From Pseudomonas fortuita (lineage in GTDB: Bacteria > Pseudomonadota > Gammaproteobacteria > Pseudomonadales > Pseudomonadaceae), in the NCBI RefSeq assembly GCF_026898135.2, contig NZ_CP114035.2, positions 1,343,501 through 1,407,500 on the forward strand: DNA of 64,000 bases, in the 5' to 3' direction. The notes under the pieces were generated by a model that worked only from the letters and a program-made list of their open reading frames with translations, was not told where the DNA came from and did no database searches. The number at the start of each line of letters is the position of its first letter. Positions within the stretch are counted from its first letter, which is position 1. The translations under genes were made by a program, and so were the position numbers. Below are positions 7,714 to 16,243 of the stretch, in pieces.

Positions 7714-7760
7714 CGGACAGACCCCGGAGTTGGTAATATAATTGGCATAAGGGTTATGCC
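7714..7760 (+). promoter_or_regulatory. Sigma-70 promoter with overlapping operator for the HTH operon
   Basis: CGGACA (7714-7719), a 17-bp spacer and a perfect TATAAT (7737-7742) form a good sigma-70 promoter. Directly over the expected start site lies a perfect dyad GGCATAA-N3-TTATGCC (7744-7760). The HTH protein encoded next is a natural candidate to bind it, which would give autorepression. Confidence 0.6.
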
Positions 7761-7763
7761 TAC

Positions 7764-7788
7764 GGATTACATGCTGTAATCCTTTTTT
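7764..7788 (+). terminator. Hairpin plus T-run in the leader of the HTH operon
   Basis: GGATTACA-N3-TGTAATCC is a perfect 8-bp dyad followed by six T residues, ending 12 nt before the ATG at 7801. It could be a second operator, a leader attenuator, or a terminator for the upstream ykvA-like gene. Confidence 0.55.
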
Positions 7789-7800
7789 AAGGGGTTTGTA

Positions 7801-8139
7801 ATGGGTATTCAGGTCATCAGCCGGGACGGTCAACCCGAGTACGCCGTCGTTCCCTGGGAGCAGTACCAGGCACTGCTCAAGGCAGCAGGGCAGGCGCCTG
7901 CCGAGGCGGTTGCCACTGAAGATGCCGGCTCCGCTGCCGTGGCGCCCATGCCGGCGTTCAGTGAAGTAGGGCAGATCCGCCAGGCCAAGGGCATAGCCCC
8001 TGAGCAACTGGCGCGCAATGTCGGGGTGAGCCCGGCGTATCTGGCCATGATCGAGTCGGGCGAACGTCAGCCGGATGCTGCCATCCGACGCGCCTTGGCT
8101 TGGCACCTGGGGGTGGCTGGCTGGAGCGAGCCATCATGA
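7801..8139 (+). CDS. XRE-type HTH regulator with Phd-like N-terminus
   Basis: A 112-residue protein. Residues 1-28 (IQVISRDGQPEYAVVPWEQY) resemble the N-terminal strand-helix unit of Phd/YefM antitoxins. Residues 29-55 are an Ala-rich linker. Residues about 57-104 form an XRE HTH (IRQAKGIAPEQLARNVGVSP, YLAMIESGERQPD). AAGGGG precedes the ATG by 6 nt. The next gene starts inside its stop codon (ATGA overlap). The tandem dyads upstream suggest autoregulation. The architecture recalls antitoxins, but no toxin fold is recognised next door. Confidence 0.8.
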   Translation: MGIQVISRDGQPEYAVVPWEQYQALLKAAGQAPAEAVATEDAGSAAVAPMPAFSEVGQIRQAKGIAPEQLARNVGVSPAYLAMIESGERQPDAAIRRALAWHLGVAGWSEPS

Positions 8140-8504
8140 GCCAGGTCAGGATCAGCCGTCAGCACTGGGAGAACCTGCTGGGCGAGCTTGATCTGGCCCG
8201 ACGTCAACGTCACTTGCTGACCTACCGAGCGCTGATCGAGCGACTGCAACTGCCCAGCCCCGCCATGCAGACGCTGACTGCCGCGCTGGAGTACCTGGCA
8301 GTGCTGGATGCCCGTGCCGAGCAGCCGTTGCGCAGCTCGCTGGTAATCAGCCAGGGCGCCAGCCGTTTACCGCGCACCGGCTTTTTTGAATGTGTCGAAC
8401 GGCTGGGGCGGTTTGCCGGGCCGGTCGATGGAATGGAGGCGGCCTCCTGGCATGCCTCCGAGGTGGCTCGGGTGTTCGAGTACAGCTACCCCGAAACCGC
8501 CTGA
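8136..8504 (+). CDS. Conserved hypothetical protein, partner of the HTH gene
   Basis: A 122-residue protein whose ATG overlaps the stop of the HTH gene by 4 nt, so the two are translationally coupled. It is predicted soluble and helical in its first half (QHWENLLGELDLARRQRHLL), then has a Gly/Arg-rich region ending in EVARVFEYSYPETA. I do not recognise a family. It may be a partner or effector of the HTH protein. A REPIN begins 6 nt after its stop. Confidence 0.7.
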   Translation: MSQVRISRQHWENLLGELDLARRQRHLLTYRALIERLQLPSPAMQTLTAALEYLAVLDARAEQPLRSSLVISQGASRLPRTGFFECVERLGRFAGPVDGMEAASWHASEVARVFEYSYPETA

Positions 8505-8509
8505 TGGGG

Positions 8510-8621
8510 GCCTGTTCTGGCCCTGTCGCCGGCAAGCCAGCTCTCACAGGCACACCCCATCACTCAGAGCCTGTGCTGTACCTGTGGGAGCTGGCTTGCC
8601 GGCGATAGGGCCAGGGCAGGC
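8510..8621. repeat. REPIN overlapping the end of the EAL gene
   Basis: 41-bp arms (8510-8550 and 8581-8621) of the GGAGCTGGCTTGCCGGCGA type are separated by 30 bp. The stop codon of the convergent EAL gene (8564-8566) lies in the loop, so its last 18 codons are REP sequence. Confidence 0.9.
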
Positions 8622-9532
8622 AAACCATGCCGGTGGATCAATCCACAACCTTTGCCGTCAGCATCCACCACCTCCAATGCCTCCAGGTGCCGATGCCGCT
8701 CAAACAACTCCAGCAACTGCCCAAGCGTGGCGTTGAGCCGCACTGTCGGTTGCTCGGCCAACGGCACGCTGCCCAGCGCCGGTAACGGCCAGCTTTCCCG
8801 TACGCCCAGCTCTTGCGGGCGCCCCAGCAGGTAGCCCTGCACCAGGTCTACCCCCATCTCGGTCAGCACTGCCAGCTCCTCTGCCAGCTCGATGCCTTCG
8901 GCAATCACCTGTGCCTTCGATGCCCGGGCAATCTGCAAGATCGAGCCAACGAACTCGCGCTTGAGCGGGTCGCGGTGAATACCGTCGATGAAGTGGCGGT
9001 CGATCTTCACGTATTCAGGGCGCAACTCCGACCACAGGCGCAAGCTTGAATAGCCCGCGCCCAGATCGTCGAGGGCTATTGAAAAGCCCATGTCACGGTA
9101 GTGGTGCAGCGCATTTGACAGCAGCTGGAAGTCGTCGGTCGGGGTGTGCTCGGTCAGCTCGATTACCACCCGGCTGGGCGGCAGGCCGACCTGCTCCAGC
9201 AGCTTCAGGGTGAGGCCGGACGGGTAGTGCGGCTCCAGCAGCGATTCAGGCGAGATGTTGAGAAACAGCTTGCCCTGCAACTGCTGTTCGCTAAAGCGCC
9301 GGCAGGCACTTTCCCGGCAAGCGGCTTCCAGCTCGGTGAGGCGGCCGGCCTGGCGGGCGATGCTGAACAGGTTCAGGGGGGCATGCAGCGGGCTGTTGGA
9401 CGGCCCGCGGCTCAGCGCTTCATGGCCGAAAACCCGTTGCTCGCTCAGGCACATGATCGGCTGAAACAGACTGTGGATGCTGCGTTGAGCCAGGATGGCA
9501 CTCAAGGCACTGAGCTGTTCGGCGACGGTCAT
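8564..9532 (-). CDS. EAL-domain c-di-GMP phosphodiesterase with truncated CBS-like tail
   Basis: A 322-residue protein without membrane segments. The EAL domain is intact: GHEALSRG (E38), NISPE, VIELTEH, ALDDLGAGYSSL, KIDRHF, VIAEGIE and QGYLLGRP, so it should hydrolyse c-di-GMP to pGpG. After residue about 255 a CBS-like segment begins (LNATLGQLLELFERHRH, LEVVDADG) but ends after about 45 residues in the REP-encoded tail ALALSPASQLPQVQHRL. EAL-CBS-GGDEF proteins are known in pseudomonads, so this may be a remnant of one. The start is the ATG at 9532, preceded by AGGAAT. Confidence 0.88.
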   Translation of the reverse strand: MTVAEQLSALSAILAQRSIHSLFQPIMCLSEQRVFGHEALSRGPSNSPLHAPLNLFSIARQAGRLTELEAACRESACRRFSEQQLQGKLFLNISPESLLEPHYPSGLTLKLLEQVGLPPSRVVIELTEHTPTDDFQLLSNALHHYRDMGFSIALDDLGAGYSSLRLWSELRPEYVKIDRHFIDGIHRDPLKREFVGSILQIARASKAQVIAEGIELAEELAVLTEMGVDLVQGYLLGRPQELGVRESWPLPALGSVPLAEQPTVRLNATLGQLLELFERHRHLEALEVVDADGKGCGLIHRHGLPALALSPASQLPQVQHRL

Positions 9533-9650
9533 GACGTATTCCTGAAAATGAAAGGGCCGGGCATTTGCATGCCCGGCCACCGTATTTCACGACAGCGCGA
9601 TGACTGTTTGATGACAGGTCGCACTATTTTGCCATCACTGCCGACTCGCC

Positions 9651-11732
9651 TTACTTCTTGGCCACCTTGGTGCTGGCGCTGAGGTAGTCGATCAGGATAC
9701 GACCGGTTTCCGAAAGGTAGGCGTCGTCTTCCGGCTTGGTGTTTTCGTCCTCGACCGGCAGCGCGTCCTCGTCCTCTTTTTTCAGCTCTTTGAGCGGCTC
9801 TTCACCCTTGGCCTTGCGGCGGATGTTCTCCAGCGCCAGCTGTTTGGCTTCGATTTCGTCGTGGCGTGCACGGCGGTCCTGCTCGTTCAGGCTGACGGTT
9901 TTTTCGGTCATCAGCTTCTGCGTCAGGGCAAGGCGGTCGCGAATGTAGGTGAACTCGGCATCCTTGTCGCTGCGCGCTTCATGTTGCGCCTTGAGCATGG
10001 CCAGGTAAGGCTTGAACGGGTCCGCCGCCGGCTTGACTACCGGGCGGATGGTGTCCCACGGCATGGCTTCGGGCAGAGCGCTCTCGCCGATTTCCTTGGT
10101 ATCGATGATCGACGGGTAGTCGATGTCCGGCAGTACGCCCTGATGCTGGGTGCTCTGCCCGGAAACCCGGTAGAACTTGGCCAGGGTCAGCTTCAGCTCG
10201 CCATGGTTGAGCGGCTGGATGGTCTGCACGGTGCCTTTGCCGAAGGTCTGGCCACCGATGATCAGCGCGCGGTGGTAGTCCTGCATGGCGCCCGCGAAGA
10301 TCTCTGACGCCGAGGCCGACAGGCGGTTGACCAGCAACGCCAGTGGGCCTTTGTAGAAGGCACCCGGGTTTTCGTCTTCGAGCACGTCTACGCGGCCGTC
10401 GCTGTTACGCACCAGCACGGTCGGGCCTTTCTCGATGAACAGGCTGGTCAGCTCGGTGGCTTCCTGCAGGGAGCCGCCGCCGTTGTTGCGCAGGTCGATG
10501 ACCACGCCGTCGACTTTCTCTTTCTGCAGCTCGGTGAGCAGTTTCTTCACGTCACGCGTGGTGCTCTTGTATTCCGGGTCACCGGCGCGATAAGCCTTGA
10601 AGTCGAGGTAGAAGGCCGGGATCTCGATGATACCCAGTTTGTAGTCACGCCCGTCCTGCTTGAGCTTGAGCACCGACTTTTTCGCCGCCTGCTCTTCGAG
10701 TTTTACCGCTTCACGGGTGATCGACACGATCTTGCTGGTCTGGTCGCTCGGCGCATTGCTGGCGGGGATGACTTCCAGGCGTACCACCGAGCCTTTCGGG
10801 CCACGGATCAGCTTGACCACCTCGTCCAGGCGCCAGCCGACAACGTCGACCATCTCCTTGTTGCCCTGGGCCACGCCGATGATCTTGTCGGCCGGTGCTA
10901 CCTGCTTGGTCTTGGCTGCCGGGCCTGCCGGCACCAGGCGTACGATCTTGACCTGGTCGTTGTCGCTTTGCAGCACCGCGCCGATGCCTTCGAGCGACAG
11001 GCTCATGTTGATGTCGAAGTTTTCCGCGTTGTCTGGCGACAGGTAGTTGGTGTGCGGGTCATAGGACTGGGCGAAGGTGTTGATATAGGCCTGGAAGATA
11101 TCCTCGGCACGGGTCTGGTCCAGGCGCGCCAGCTGATTCTTGTAGCGCTTGATCAGGGTTTCCTGGATCTGCTTGGGTTCCTTGCCGGCGATCTTCTGGC
11201 GCAGCACCTCGTCCTTGACGCGTTTGCGCCACAGGTCGTCGAGCTCGGCCTGGTCCTTCATCCACGGTGCGTCCTTGCGGTCGATCAGCAAGGTTTCCTT
11301 GGCGGTGAAGTCGATCTTGTCCACGCCTTTGTTCAGCTCGGCCAGGGCGAAGTCCAGGCGCTGCTTGACACGGTCCAGGTAGCGTTTGTAGATGGTGAAG
11401 CCCGGGTCCAGGTTACCGCTCTTGAGGAAATCGTCGAATTGCGTTTTCCACTTGTCGAATTCGGCAATGTCGGCAGCGGTGAAGTAGCTGCGCGCCGGGT
11501 CCAGCAGCTTGATGTAGCTGTCGTAGATGATGACCGAGCGGGCATCGTCCAGCGGCGGCTTGCTGTAGTGGTGGCGCTTGAGCAATTCCACCACGTTGAG
11601 GCTGGCGACGATCTCGTCGCGGTCCGGCTGCAGGCCGTCCCACTTGTTGGCGGCCGCTGCATTGCCGCCGAGCGCGAGGCTGCCCAGGCCGATCATTACA
11701 GCGAGGGCGGTGCTTGGGAGGAAATGCTTCAT
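9651..11732 (-). CDS. prc: Carboxy-terminal (tail-specific) periplasmic protease
   Basis: A 693-residue S41 protease of the Tsp/Prc type that degrades periplasmic proteins with nonpolar C-termini and trims envelope proteins. It has a signal peptide (LPSTALAVMIGLGSLALGG, then AAA), a long N-terminal helical domain, a PDZ domain (EGIGAVLQSDNDQVKIVRL region) and the catalytic Ser in SASASEIFAGAMQD with Lys in TFGKGTVQ. The C-terminus is highly charged. The start MKHF (11732) places the signal peptide properly; an in-frame ATG at 11765 would add eleven residues, and neither has an obvious Shine-Dalgarno. It diverges from the quinone oxidoreductase gene. Confidence 0.94.
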   Translation of the reverse strand: MKHFLPSTALAVMIGLGSLALGGNAAAANKWDGLQPDRDEIVASLNVVELLKRHHYSKPPLDDARSVIIYDSYIKLLDPARSYFTAADIAEFDKWKTQFDDFLKSGNLDPGFTIYKRYLDRVKQRLDFALAELNKGVDKIDFTAKETLLIDRKDAPWMKDQAELDDLWRKRVKDEVLRQKIAGKEPKQIQETLIKRYKNQLARLDQTRAEDIFQAYINTFAQSYDPHTNYLSPDNAENFDINMSLSLEGIGAVLQSDNDQVKIVRLVPAGPAAKTKQVAPADKIIGVAQGNKEMVDVVGWRLDEVVKLIRGPKGSVVRLEVIPASNAPSDQTSKIVSITREAVKLEEQAAKKSVLKLKQDGRDYKLGIIEIPAFYLDFKAYRAGDPEYKSTTRDVKKLLTELQKEKVDGVVIDLRNNGGGSLQEATELTSLFIEKGPTVLVRNSDGRVDVLEDENPGAFYKGPLALLVNRLSASASEIFAGAMQDYHRALIIGGQTFGKGTVQTIQPLNHGELKLTLAKFYRVSGQSTQHQGVLPDIDYPSIIDTKEIGESALPEAMPWDTIRPVVKPAADPFKPYLAMLKAQHEARSDKDAEFTYIRDRLALTQKLMTEKTVSLNEQDRRARHDEIEAKQLALENIRRKAKGEEPLKELKKEDEDALPVEDENTKPEDDAYLSETGRILIDYLSASTKVAKK

Positions 11733-11872
11733 GCTGATTCGACGTGGAGGCAATTGATCACGCATAGTAGGCCGTCTTTTCCGTTGCCGGTTCCATGGAA
11801 CCGGGCAAATACTGCAAAAAGCCTGGGGTGTGCGTTCCCCAGGCCCAGTCATGATTCAACTATGGAGGCACT

Positions 11873-12835
11873 GTGAAGGCATTGCAAGGCGTTGACGGAC
11901 ATGTGGAGTGGGTCGAGGCCGAACGCCCGGCCTGTGACGCGGGCCAAGTGCGCATTCGCGTGGCTGCTGCGGGCCTGAACCGCGCCGATCTGCTGCAGAT
12001 GAAAGGTTTGTACCCGCCACCGCCAGGCGCCAGCCCATACATGGGCCTTGAATGCGCCGGGGTGGTCGAGGAAGTGGGCGCCGGCGCCGACTGGCGCGTG
12101 GGCGACCGGGTGTGCGCACTGCTGGCCAGTGGCGCCATGGCCGAGGAAGTGGTGGTCGATGCCCGTCATGTACTGCCGGTGCCCGAAGGGCTCAGCCTGC
12201 ATGAAGCGGCAGCCTTGCCGGAGGTGTATGCCACTGCCTGGCTGAACATCTTCCAGCTGGGGGGTGTGAAGGCCGGTGAGAAGGTGCTGGTGCATGCTGG
12301 CGCCAGTGGCGTTGGCTCGGCTGCCATCCAGCTGTGCAAGGCATTCGGCAGCCCGGTGTGGGTCAGCGTCGGCTCGCCGGATCGCCTGGCCTATTGCGAA
12401 GCGCTGGGCGCTGCGGGGGGTGTGGTACGTAACGAGAACCTGGATGCACTGGAAGGTTTCGGGCCGTTCGACGTGATTCTCGACCCGGTGGGCGCCAGCT
12501 ACGGCGAACTCAACCTCAAGCTGCTGGCCCGTGACGGGCGCTGGGTGATCATCGGCCTGATGGGCGGGCGCAAGTTTGAGCTGGACTTGGCCCAGGTGCT
12601 GGGCAAGCGCCTGGAAATTACCGGCTCAACGCTGCGCAACCGCGATGACGGCTTCAAGGCCGAGTTGCTGCGTGAGCTGCAACAGCAAGTGTGGCCGCTG
12701 TTCGCCGAAGGGCGTTTGTCACCCCAGCTGGTCGATACCTACCCGGTGGAGTTTGCCCAGGCGGCGTATGCCGAGCTTGAGACCAACCAGGTGTCGGGCA
12801 AGCTGGTAATGGTGATCGACCCAAGCCTGGTGTAA
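11873..12835 (+). CDS. NAD(P)H quinone oxidoreductase (zeta-crystallin-like MDR)
   Basis: A 320-residue medium-chain dehydrogenase/reductase without zinc ligands, similar to QorA and PIG3. The N-terminal GroES-like part contains AAGLNRADLLQMKGLYPPP and GLECAGVVEEVGAG; the Rossmann motif is HAGASGVGSAAIQL. It probably reduces quinones or reactive carbonyls with NADPH. The start is GTG at 11873 with GGAGG at 11864-11868. A REPIN follows the stop. Confidence 0.92.
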   Translation: MKALQGVDGHVEWVEAERPACDAGQVRIRVAAAGLNRADLLQMKGLYPPPPGASPYMGLECAGVVEEVGAGADWRVGDRVCALLASGAMAEEVVVDARHVLPVPEGLSLHEAAALPEVYATAWLNIFQLGGVKAGEKVLVHAGASGVGSAAIQLCKAFGSPVWVSVGSPDRLAYCEALGAAGGVVRNENLDALEGFGPFDVILDPVGASYGELNLKLLARDGRWVIIGLMGGRKFELDLAQVLGKRLEITGSTLRNRDDGFKAELLRELQQQVWPLFAEGRLSPQLVDTYPVEFAQAAYAELETNQVSGKLVMVIDPSLV

Positions 12836-12843
12836 GCAGGCCC

Positions 12844-12937
12844 GGCCCCTTCGCGGGCACGCCCGCTCCCACAAAGACCCCACAATGTCCGAGCGTGTGG
12901 TGATACCTGTGGGAGCGGGCGTGCCCGCGAAGAGGCC
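12844..12937. repeat. REPIN
   Basis: Two inverted REP units of the TTCGCGGGC-N3-GCCCGCTCCCAC type (12844-12873 and 12908-12937) lie between the convergent quinone oxidoreductase and HAD phosphatase genes. Confidence 0.88.
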
Positions 12938-12948
12938 CACACAAATCT

Positions 12949-13602
12949 TCAGGACCAGCTAAGGATCGGCCAGCCATTGGTCTGGGCATGCTCGCGCAAC
13001 ACCGCATCCGGGTTCACCACATGCGGGTGATCCACCTTCAGCAGCAGCGGCAGGTCATTGCGTGAATCGGAATAGAAGCTCGCCCCCTCCAGATTCTCCT
13101 GCTCCTGATCCAGCCATTCCAGCAGCCGGGTGATCTTGCCTTCGCGGTAGGTCAGTACCCCGTGAGTCTTGCCCGTATACACCCCGTTCACCGCCTCTAG
13201 CTCAATCGCCAGGTATTCATCCACCCCCAGCCGTGCCGCAATCGGCCCGACGAGGTGCGTCCCCGAAGCGGAAATGATCAGAATGCGGTCCCCACGCTGG
13301 CGGTGCTCGGCAATGCAGCGGCAGGCGTCGCCAAAGATGATCGGCTCTATCACGTCTTCTACCCACGGCTCCACCAGGTGCTCGACTTCTTCCAGGGTAC
13401 GCCCGGCAATCGGCTCCAGGCTGAAGGCCATGTACTCCTCCATCCGCAGGTGGCCCTTGCCATAGGCCTCCATCAGTTCATGGTCGCGGCGCAGGAACGC
13501 TTTGCCGTCTACCCAGCCCAGCCGGGCCATCTGCTCGCTCCACAGCGACGCGCAGTCACCGTGGATCAAGGTTTCGTCCAGATCGAAAATTGCCAGTGCC
13601 AT
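12949..13602 (-). CDS. HAD-IB family phosphatase of the organophosphorus cluster
   Basis: A 217-residue HAD hydrolase with the DxDxT nucleophile motif near the start (FDLDETL, D7/D9), a helical cap, motif II in ILIISASGTH and motif IV in FYSDSRNDLPLL. It resembles SerB-like phosphomonoesterases, not the phosphonatase PhnX. The ATG at 13602 follows AAGGAG, which overlaps the stop of the ABC ATPase gene, so it is the last gene of the transport operon. Inference: it removes phosphate from a product released by the upstream phosphodiesterase-like enzyme, or from an imported phosphomonoester. Confidence 0.88.
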   Translation of the reverse strand: MALAIFDLDETLIHGDCASLWSEQMARLGWVDGKAFLRRDHELMEAYGKGHLRMEEYMAFSLEPIAGRTLEEVEHLVEPWVEDVIEPIIFGDACRCIAEHRQRGDRILIISASGTHLVGPIAARLGVDEYLAIELEAVNGVYTGKTHGVLTYREGKITRLLEWLDQEQENLEGASFYSDSRNDLPLLLKVDHPHVVNPDAVLREHAQTNGWPILSWS

Positions 13603-13616
13603 TGTGTTGAATCTCC

Positions 13617-14606
13617 TTAAGCCACTTCCCGCAGCGCCGTGGGGTCGATGGACAAGCTTACCCGTTTCCCGTCCCCGTGCAGGTCGGCCGGCGAGCGGTT
13701 GAGCACGTCGACCACCAACTCCACCTCGCGCACGTTTACCCGGTAGCGGATCACATTGCCCAGCAGGCTGTGGCTGCGGACTTCGGCATCCAGTTCGCCG
13801 TTGACGCCCAAGGTGATCGACTCTGGGCGGATCGCCAGGCGGCTGGTGACCGGGCGCTGCAACAGGCGGCTGGCGCTTTCGGCGTCGAGCAGGTTGTAGT
13901 TGCCGATAAAGCCGGCGGCAAACAGGTCCACAGGCGCTGTGTAGAGGGTTTCGGCATCGCCGCTCTGGACGATACGCCCCTGATTCATCAGAAAGATGCG
14001 GTCGGACAGGGTCAGCGCTTCTTCCTGGTCGTGGGTGACGAAGATAGTGGTTAGCCCCAGCTCGCGCTGGATGGCACGAATCTGCTCGCGCAGGTGTTTG
14101 CGAATACGCGCATCCAGTGCCGACAGCGGCTCGTCGAGCAGCAGCAGGCGCGGGCGGGTAACCAGTGAGCGGGCCAGGGCCACGCGCTGGCACTGGCCGC
14201 CAGACAACTGGTGCGGGTAGCGCCCGGCAAAGTTGCCCAGCTCCACCAGCGCCAGCACCTCACGGACACGGGCCTGGCTTTCGTCGGCCTTGACCTTCTG
14301 CATGCGCAAGCCAAACGCCACGTTCTGTTCCACGGTCATGTTGGGGAACAGCGCGTAACTCTGGAACACCATGCCAATGCCACGCTTCTGCGGGCTCAGC
14401 GGCACGATGTCGTGGCCGTCGAGAAGGATCTGCCCGCTGTCCACCGGCGTCAGCCCGGCGATGCAGCGCAACAGGGTGGACTTGCCGCAGCCGGACGGGC
14501 CCAGCAGGGTCACGAACTCGCCGCGCTCGATGTGGCAGTCGATGTTCTCGAACACCGGGCTGCCGGCGTAGCTTTTCTGCAGGTTCTGTACGCTGACGAA
14601 GCTCAT
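13617..14606 (-). CDS. ABC transporter ATP-binding protein (PhnT/PotA-like)
   Basis: A 329-residue ABC ATPase with Walker A GPSGCGKST, signature LSGGQCQRVALARS, Walker B LLLLDEPLSALD and H-loop TIFVTHDQEEAL, followed by a TOBE-like C-terminal domain. Cys replaces the usual Gln/Arg within the signature (GGQCQR). It energises the two permeases encoded directly upstream, with a one-base gap. The family covers iron, polyamine and 2-aminoethylphosphonate importers. The substrate is inferred from the neighbours. Confidence 0.93.
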   Translation of the reverse strand: MSFVSVQNLQKSYAGSPVFENIDCHIERGEFVTLLGPSGCGKSTLLRCIAGLTPVDSGQILLDGHDIVPLSPQKRGIGMVFQSYALFPNMTVEQNVAFGLRMQKVKADESQARVREVLALVELGNFAGRYPHQLSGGQCQRVALARSLVTRPRLLLLDEPLSALDARIRKHLREQIRAIQRELGLTTIFVTHDQEEALTLSDRIFLMNQGRIVQSGDAETLYTAPVDLFAAGFIGNYNLLDAESASRLLQRPVTSRLAIRPESITLGVNGELDAEVRSHSLLGNVIRYRVNVREVELVVDVLNRSPADLHGDGKRVSLSIDPTALREVA

Positions 14607-14607
14607 G

Positions 14608-15402
14608 TCAGGTCTTGTCCTTGTTCAGGCGGTTGGCGACCCAGGTCAGTACCAGCACGAAGGCGAAGTACGAGATCACCAGTGCGCTGTTGAAGTGGCC
14701 GCTGCTGTTGCGCATGTTGTTCAGGTACACCTGCAGGGTCTCGTAGCGGGTGCCGACCAGCAGGTTGGCGAACACAAACTCGCCGAACAGGAACGAGAAC
14801 GACAGCAGTAGCGCCACCATCAGGCCCTTGCGCAGGTTGGGCAGCACCACCAGCAGCGCTGCCTGCCAGGTGCTGGCGCCGAGTAGCTGGGCGGCGTCCA
14901 TCAGGTCGCGCAGGTTGATTGCCTGCAGGTTGTTGGTAATGGCCCGGTACATGAACGGCAGGGCAATGGTGAAATAGCAGCCGATCAGGATCCACGGCGT
15001 GCCCACCATGGCCATCGGCCCGCTGCCATACAGTTGCAGCAGCCCCACCGAGGACACCACCGGCGGTACCGCGAACGGTAGCAGGATGAGCATGTTCATC
15101 AACGCATCGAGCCGCGGGAAGTGGTAGTGCACCACGAACAGCAGCGGCAGGATCAGCACCACCGACAGCAGCAGCGCGCCCAGGCACACCAGCAGCGACT
15201 GGCCGAAGGCGGCGAGGAAGCGCGGCTCACTCCACAGTGCCACGTACCATTTCAGGGTCAGGCCGCTGGGCAGCAGGCTGGCCGACCAGCTGGTGGCCAG
15301 CGAATAGAGCAGGGTGCCGGCCAGTGGCAGCAGCAGGATCAAGAACAGCAGGTAGACCACAACGCGGTGGTACCAGCCGCCGGAACGGGCGTCAGCGCGC
15401 AT
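14608..15402 (-). CDS. ABC transporter permease (PhnV-like)
   Basis: A 264-residue inner-membrane permease with about six transmembrane helices (YLLFLILLLPLAGTLLYSLA, LLVCLGALLLSVVLILPLL and others) and the EAA-type loop NLRDLMDAAQLLGAS facing the ATPase. It is preceded by GAGGAG and overlaps the upstream permease gene by 11 nt, showing an operon. It forms the heterodimeric channel with the 15392-16243 product. Confidence 0.92.
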   Translation of the reverse strand: MRADARSGGWYHRVVVYLLFLILLLPLAGTLLYSLATSWSASLLPSGLTLKWYVALWSEPRFLAAFGQSLLVCLGALLLSVVLILPLLFVVHYHFPRLDALMNMLILLPFAVPPVVSSVGLLQLYGSGPMAMVGTPWILIGCYFTIALPFMYRAITNNLQAINLRDLMDAAQLLGASTWQAALLVVLPNLRKGLMVALLLSFSFLFGEFVFANLLVGTRYETLQVYLNNMRNSSGHFNSALVISYFAFVLVLTWVANRLNKDKT

Positions 15403-16243
15403 GGTAGCTCCTCTTCAGCAGCCATTGATGCACCACCGTGACCAGCGTCATCAGCCCCACCAGCACCATGGCCAGGGCGCTGGCCAGGTTCGGGTCGAGG
15501 CTGATGTCCCCGGCTACCAGGCCAGCGATACGGATCGGCAGTACGTTGAAGTTGCCGGTGGTCAACGCGTACACGGTGGCGTATGCACCGAGGGCGTTGG
15601 CCAGCAGGATGACGAAGGTGCCCAGCAGTGCCGGGGTGAGCACCGGCAGGCCGATGTGCCGCCAGTATTGCCAGTGGTTGGCGCCAAGCAGGGCGGCCGA
15701 CTCGCGCCAGTCTTCACGCAGGGCGTCGAAGGCGGGGTAGAGCAGCAACACACCCAGCGGGATCTGGAAGTAGGTGTACACCAGGATCAGCCCGCTTTTG
15801 GAATAGATACTGAAGTCTTCCAGCAGGCCGACCTGCTTCAGCAGCAGTGTCAGCGCGCCGTTGAACCCGAGCAGGATGATGAAGGCGAACGCCAGCGGCA
15901 CGCCGGCAAAGTTGCTGGTCATGTTGGCGAAGGCGCTGACGAAGTCGCGCAGCTTCGAGTCCACCTGGCGCAACGAATAGGCGCCAAGGGTGGCGATGAC
16001 GATGCCGAACAGGCTCGACCAGAAGCTGATCTCCAGGCTGCGTTGTATGGCCTGCAGGTAGAACTTGGAGCTGAACACCTTGCTGAAGTTTTCGACGCCC
16101 CAGCCGGCTTCCGATTGCACGCTGTTGATCGCCACCCAGGCCAACGGGGCAATCTGGAAGATGACGAAGAACACGGCAAACGGCAGCAAGCAAAGCAGGG
16201 CCAGGTAGCGGCCACGGGCGCCGCTGCGCTTGGGTGTGGTCAC
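15392..16243 (-). CDS. ABC transporter permease (PhnU-like)
   Basis: A 283-residue permease with about six transmembrane helices (YLALLCLLPFAVFFVIFQIA at the start) and an EAA loop (DWRESAALLGANHWQYWRH). The GTG at 16243 is chosen because it overlaps the TGA of the preceding gene (GTGA) and GGAGC precedes it. The longer frame to 16309 lies wholly inside the upstream coding sequence and has no ribosome site. Confidence 0.9.
   Translation of the reverse strand: MTTPKRSGARGRYLALLCLLPFAVFFVIFQIAPLAWVAINSVQSEAGWGVENFSKVFSSKFYLQAIQRSLEISFWSSLFGIVIATLGAYSLRQVDSKLRDFVSAFANMTSNFAGVPLAFAFIILLGFNGALTLLLKQVGLLEDFSIYSKSGLILVYTYFQIPLGVLLLYPAFDALREDWRESAALLGANHWQYWRHIGLPVLTPALLGTFVILLANALGAYATVYALTTGNFNVLPIRIAGLVAGDISLDPNLASALAMVLVGLMTLVTVVHQWLLKRSYHAR

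Noticed and set aside
12949..13602. Calling the HAD protein phosphonoacetaldehyde hydrolase (PhnX).
   Set aside because: The PhnX Schiff-base lysine cap motif is not seen; the sequence follows the SerB-like HAD-IB pattern.
13603..14193. Extension of the HAD reading frame upstream to 14193.
   Set aside because: The extra 197 codons lie inside the ABC ATPase gene in another frame; the ATG at 13602 has an AAGGAG site.
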